A stretch of DNA of 22,555 nt from a virus, in the IMG/VR virus record IMGVR_UViG_3300030110_000468, positions 3,893 through 26,447 of that record. One strand, written 5' to 3'. Made by a program: the position numbers and the translations under genes. This document shows, piece by piece, positions 20,271 to 22,555 of this stretch. The notes beneath the pieces are model-generated. The model did no database searches and was not told the origin of the DNA. It saw nothing but the letters and a program-made list of their open reading frames with translations. Position 1 is the stretch's first letter. Every line of letters begins with the position of its first letter.

Positions 20271-21475
20271 ACTCTATACCTTGATAGTTGTGGCTCAATG
20301 TTACAAGTAATCTCTCCATGATATCCAGATATCTTATTCTTACTTATGCACATAACCCTAGTAGTATCCAAGGAATCTAAAGTACCATGCTTACCTATAC
20401 CTATAATTAAATCTGCCTCTGCAGCTTTACCTGTCTTTGAGTTCTCCATCATATCAAAGGATATTCTGGTCTTACCATGTGCATCTGCTGATGCTTGTGA
20501 TATTGCTACCACACAACACTCGTGTCGTTTAGCTATCTCTCTTGCCCCTGTGTATACAGCTCTAAGTTTCTCATCCGTTCTAGTAAAATTACCAGACATA
20601 TTAACTTTATCTAGCTGATCAATGACAAGTATATCGGGCTTGTGATGCTTACAAAAACTATCGACATCATCAATAGTCCAATCAACAGTGTCCAAAAGTT
20701 TAACATTATCTTTTATCTCCTTCCATTTTTCTTTTGCTAAATCCATATTATCTATTATCTCATCTTTTGTCATGCCTGTATGTGCATTGATGACTCTCAT
20801 CTGAGTACGGACTGCAGGTTCTTCATTTATTAATGCACAGACTTTCGCACCTTGCGATGCAAAACCTTGTAGCCCACCAACAAGATTAACCCAGAATGCA
20901 GTCTTACCTGACTCTGGCCTTGCAAACACAATAACTAAATTGCCAGGTCCAATACCTGGAACTTGTTCTTGTAAACTTGGTAGGTTAAATTGAAATTTAG
21001 TTTGTATATCTAATGAGTCTATAAGTTCTGGTATATCTTCCGTAACTGATTGGTGCTCATCTGCTTCTTCTTCTGTGCCATCTAATAACTGTTTGATTTC
21101 ATTAAAAGATTTGTCTTGTCCGTTAAATATATCTGTAGCTATAACTGCAACTTTGTGTGCTAAGTTTCTTTTATGTACAGCTTCAATAATATCTGAAGCA
21201 ACTGCTGCGTTAGGCTCTTGCTCTTTCTTTATCTCTTGTACTAAAGTTTCAAAGTTTAATTTAGCTGCCCTTGTAAGTGCAGGATTATACTTTTCTGTAT
21301 GTAAATTTATAAGATCATCTATAGTTAGATCATCTTCATAATCATGATGTGCTCTTTCTATTGTAGAAAAAAAGTTTCCTAATCCATTACTAAATGTAGT
21401 CTTAGATACTTTACCTTTATTCTTTTCATAAAAATTTTTTTTGAGTAGTAATTTAATTAGCTGTCGTTCTTGCAT
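20267..21475 (-). CDS. Replicative DNA helicase (DnaB/gp4-type RecA fold)
   Basis: The 402-residue protein has a helical N-terminal part (1-165) and a RecA-fold ATPase from about 170. Walker A is ARPESGKTAF at 185-194, the catalytic glutamate is in NEEP (218-219), Walker B is ILVIDQLDK (D286), and a DNA-contact segment has ISQASADAHGKTRISFDMM (325-343). The C-terminus includes GKAAEADLIIGIGK, the arginine/lysine-finger region of the DnaB group. It unwinds DNA ahead of the polymerase. In T7 the primase and helicase are one protein (gp4); here the primase is a separate gene upstream, overlapping by 19 bases. The N-terminal region may bind the primase. Confidence 0.93.
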   Translation of the reverse strand: MQERQLIKLLLKKNFYEKNKGKVSKTTFSNGLGNFFSTIERAHHDYEDDLTIDDLINLHTEKYNPALTRAAKLNFETLVQEIKKEQEPNAAVASDIIEAVHKRNLAHKVAVIATDIFNGQDKSFNEIKQLLDGTEEEADEHQSVTEDIPELIDSLDIQTKFQFNLPSLQEQVPGIGPGNLVIVFARPESGKTAFWVNLVGGLQGFASQGAKVCALINEEPAVRTQMRVINAHTGMTKDEIIDNMDLAKEKWKEIKDNVKLLDTVDWTIDDVDSFCKHHKPDILVIDQLDKVNMSGNFTRTDEKLRAVYTGAREIAKRHECCVVAISQASADAHGKTRISFDMMENSKTGKAAEADLIIGIGKHGTLDSLDTTRVMCISKNKISGYHGEITCNIEPQLSRYRV

Positions 21476-22254
21476 AACATCTCTCTTATCTTTTGGGGTT
21501 CAAAATATTTTAAGTCATCTTCTAAAATGACCACCTTACTCTTAGATCTATACCCTAATTCTTTGGCAATGTCAAATGCCTTTGATGTTGCATCTCTATC
21601 AAGAGCTACTATGATATTATCAAACTTGTCTTGAAGTATATCTATATACTCTGTTGGTAAACTGGTACCCATAAGTGCAACTCCTGAATAGTTCTCATCT
21701 ATTCCTACTGCACAAGCTGACGCACAATCCTCTACAACAACTGCCGTAGATCCTTTGCCACAAATAAAAGGGTACGATCTACTTCCATACACATACCACT
21801 TAGGTAATGTTATAGATTTTAAAGCTCTGCCTACACCACCAATTGTTTTGCCATCTCCATCTTTTATCATGAATACAATTCTATCTCTTGCAGGATCGTA
21901 CATAATATCTACCATGTCACGATACATTGCAGTAAAAGAATTGTTAGCTCTTAAATACTTTAAACATCTATCGTTTGAATGTGGAGATGTAAAATTTCTT
22001 GGCACAGTAAATGAAATATCTAGATTATCTACAGGTCTATGTAAGTATTGCTGTATATCATGCATAGTTTTTTCTGTATTGTAAGATCCTTTTGCATCAC
22101 AAGACGCAGAGAAACAATACCATAAAACTTTTGAGTTCTCTTTGGATATAGAAAAAGTATTGTTACGCATACAAAAAGGGCAATCCATTCTTATGGAATG
22201 CCCTTCATCTACACACAAATCTTTTATAATATTTATTTGATCTAGGTAGTTCAT
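21457..22254 (-). CDS. DNA primase (zinc-binding and TOPRIM domains)
   Basis: I start at ATG 22254; a TTG at 22272 would add six residues but lies in the promoter spacer. The 265-residue protein has a zinc-ribbon with C25-x2-C28 (CPFC) and C47-x4-C52 (CFSASC), as in T7 gp4. The TOPRIM centre follows, with E175 (VVVEDCASA) and D219-x-D221 (VALDRDAT). It makes short RNA primers for the lagging strand. It is a free-standing primase; the helicase is the next gene. No Shine-Dalgarno is seen before the ATG, and a consensus promoter places the predicted transcription start on the A of the ATG, so the message may be leaderless. Confidence 0.92.
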   Translation of the reverse strand: MNYLDQINIIKDLCVDEGHSIRMDCPFCMRNNTFSISKENSKVLWYCFSASCDAKGSYNTEKTMHDIQQYLHRPVDNLDISFTVPRNFTSPHSNDRCLKYLRANNSFTAMYRDMVDIMYDPARDRIVFMIKDGDGKTIGGVGRALKSITLPKWYVYGSRSYPFICGKGSTAVVVEDCASACAVGIDENYSGVALMGTSLPTEYIDILQDKFDNIIVALDRDATSKAFDIAKELGYRSKSKVVILEDDLKYFEPQKIREMLCKNDS

Positions 22255-22260
22255 ATAAGG

Positions 22261-22289
22261 TCTATAACACAAATGTTATTTCTTGTCAA
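22261..22289 (-). promoter_or_regulatory. Sigma70-type promoter for the replication operon
   Basis: On the minus strand TTGACA (22289-22284, perfect -35) is followed by exactly 17 bases and TATAGA (22266-22261, -10). Seven bases past the -10 the transcript would begin at 22254, the A of the primase ATG. The -35 lies in the last codons of the methyltransferase. Motif quality is good but the -10 has two mismatches, so this needs a mapped start to confirm. Confidence 0.5.
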
Positions 22290-22555
22290 GCCCTTCCGCA
22301 ACTCCTATAGCTTTTCCTAATTGATATATTAACTGTGGCACTACAGCATTACCTAATGATTTAAGTCTGTGTGATCTATCGGGAATCCCATTAGCCACTC
22401 TACCCACCTGGGGTTCAAACTCCCACCAGCTTGCATCGCTAACGTAGGAGACTTCCTGTTCACTTCGCACTTCCCCTTGCCACTGTCCTTGTGCATTCTT
22501 GTTGTTGGTGTCTGAAACATCTTGACTTGAGTTGATAGCATCACTTGATTTGCTG
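22276..22555 (-). CDS. Cytosine-C5 DNA methyltransferase, C-terminal part (partial at right edge)
   Basis: A frame open from the right edge gives 92 C-terminal residues ending at TAA 22278-22276. It contains WWEFEPQVGRVANGIPDRSH and then RLKSLGNAVVPQLIYQLG. The LGNAVVPQ part is motif X of cytosine-C5 methyltransferases, which packs against the AdoMet-binding site, so this is the end of such an enzyme. The catalytic Pro-Cys motif and the target-recognition region would lie beyond the window. Phage methyltransferases usually protect DNA from host restriction. The same DNA in the +1 frame also reads as a phage methyltransferase tail (see the overlapping entry and findings). Base composition is visibly richer in G and C here than in the neighbouring genes. 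Confidence 0.85.
   Translation of the reverse strand, partial: SKSSDAINSSQDVSDTNNKNAQGQWQGEVRSEQEVSYVSDASWWEFEPQVGRVANGIPDRSHRLKSLGNAVVPQLIYQLGKAIGVAEGLDKK
22353..22553 (-). other. Second-frame methyltransferase-like C-terminus overlapping motif X
   Basis: In the frame shifted by one from the methyltransferase, the DNA is open from the window edge to TAG 22355-22353 (66 residues). It reads FQTPTTRMHKDSGKG, then SPTLAMQAGGSLNPRWVEWL followed by MGFPIDHTDLNH. This matches the tail type (LNPxWVEWLMGFPIGWTDL) that ends another large group of phage cytosine methyltransferases. It lacks motif X. Either the upstream gene can be read into both frames, or this is the remains of an ancestral frame change. 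I list it as 'other' because it is not clear which frame joins the catalytic domain outside the window. Confidence 0.5.

Noticed and set aside
22255-22272. TTG at 22272 as primase start
   Set aside because: It adds six residues with no ribosome site, falls in the promoter spacer and lies upstream of the predicted transcript start; ATG 22254 is better.

Overview
The window is a fragment of a tailed double-stranded DNA phage genome. It is AT-rich and has marine podovirus (T7-like, pelagiphage-like) character. The evidence is a set of large internal virion proteins, a family A DNA polymerase with its own proofreading exonuclease, a T7-type zinc/TOPRIM primase, a DnaB/RecA-fold helicase, a DUF3310 (T7 gp1.7-like) protein, and very tight gene packing with stop/start overlaps. 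Low GC and resemblance to uncultured marine phage proteins suggest an alphaproteobacterial (SAR11-like) host; that is inference. No integrase, repressor, tRNA, rRNA, IS element or CRISPR array is visible. Both ends cut through genes, so terminase, portal, capsid and any phage RNA polymerase would lie outside the window.

Layout: positions 1-12987 are a rightward late module. It holds the C-terminus of a tail-fibre-like protein, four small proteins (one a 47-residue basic protein at 590-733), a run of virion proteins (733-9807) ending in a 1654-residue internal virion protein, and a lysis/accessory block (9819-12987). That block has a 3-TM holin-like protein, a three-gene cassette of small proteins, a 572-residue lysozyme-bearing structural protein and a small basic membrane protein. 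Positions 12988-22555 are a leftward early/replication module, transcribed right to left: cytosine-C5 methyltransferase (partial), primase, helicase, DNA polymerase, a 30-residue membrane micro-protein, a coiled-coil protein, an SSB-like protein, a Cas4/RecB-like Fe-S exonuclease, a small PD-(D/E)XK endonuclease, two acidic orphans, a metallophosphoesterase, DUF3310, an S-adenosylmethionine-decarboxylase-like protein, a 33-residue micro-ORF and three small genes including a TSCPD-like protein. The two modules converge with no base between their stop codons at 12987/12988. No gene-free stretch exceeds 300 bases; the longest is about 33 bases.

Working together: primase, helicase, polymerase and SSB-like protein form the replisome; the two nucleases and probably DUF3310 supply recombination or nucleotide functions; the SpeD-like enzyme and metallophosphoesterase are candidate metabolic or counter-defence genes. 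The late genes build the ejection apparatus and lyse the cell. The most unusual points are a methyltransferase C-terminus readable in two overlapping frames, each matching a phage methyltransferase tail; a DnaJ-type double CxxC insertion in the polymerase thumb region; a consensus promoter placed to give a leaderless primase mRNA; and a SpeD-like protein that keeps the pyruvoyl-forming Ser but not the Glu before it.
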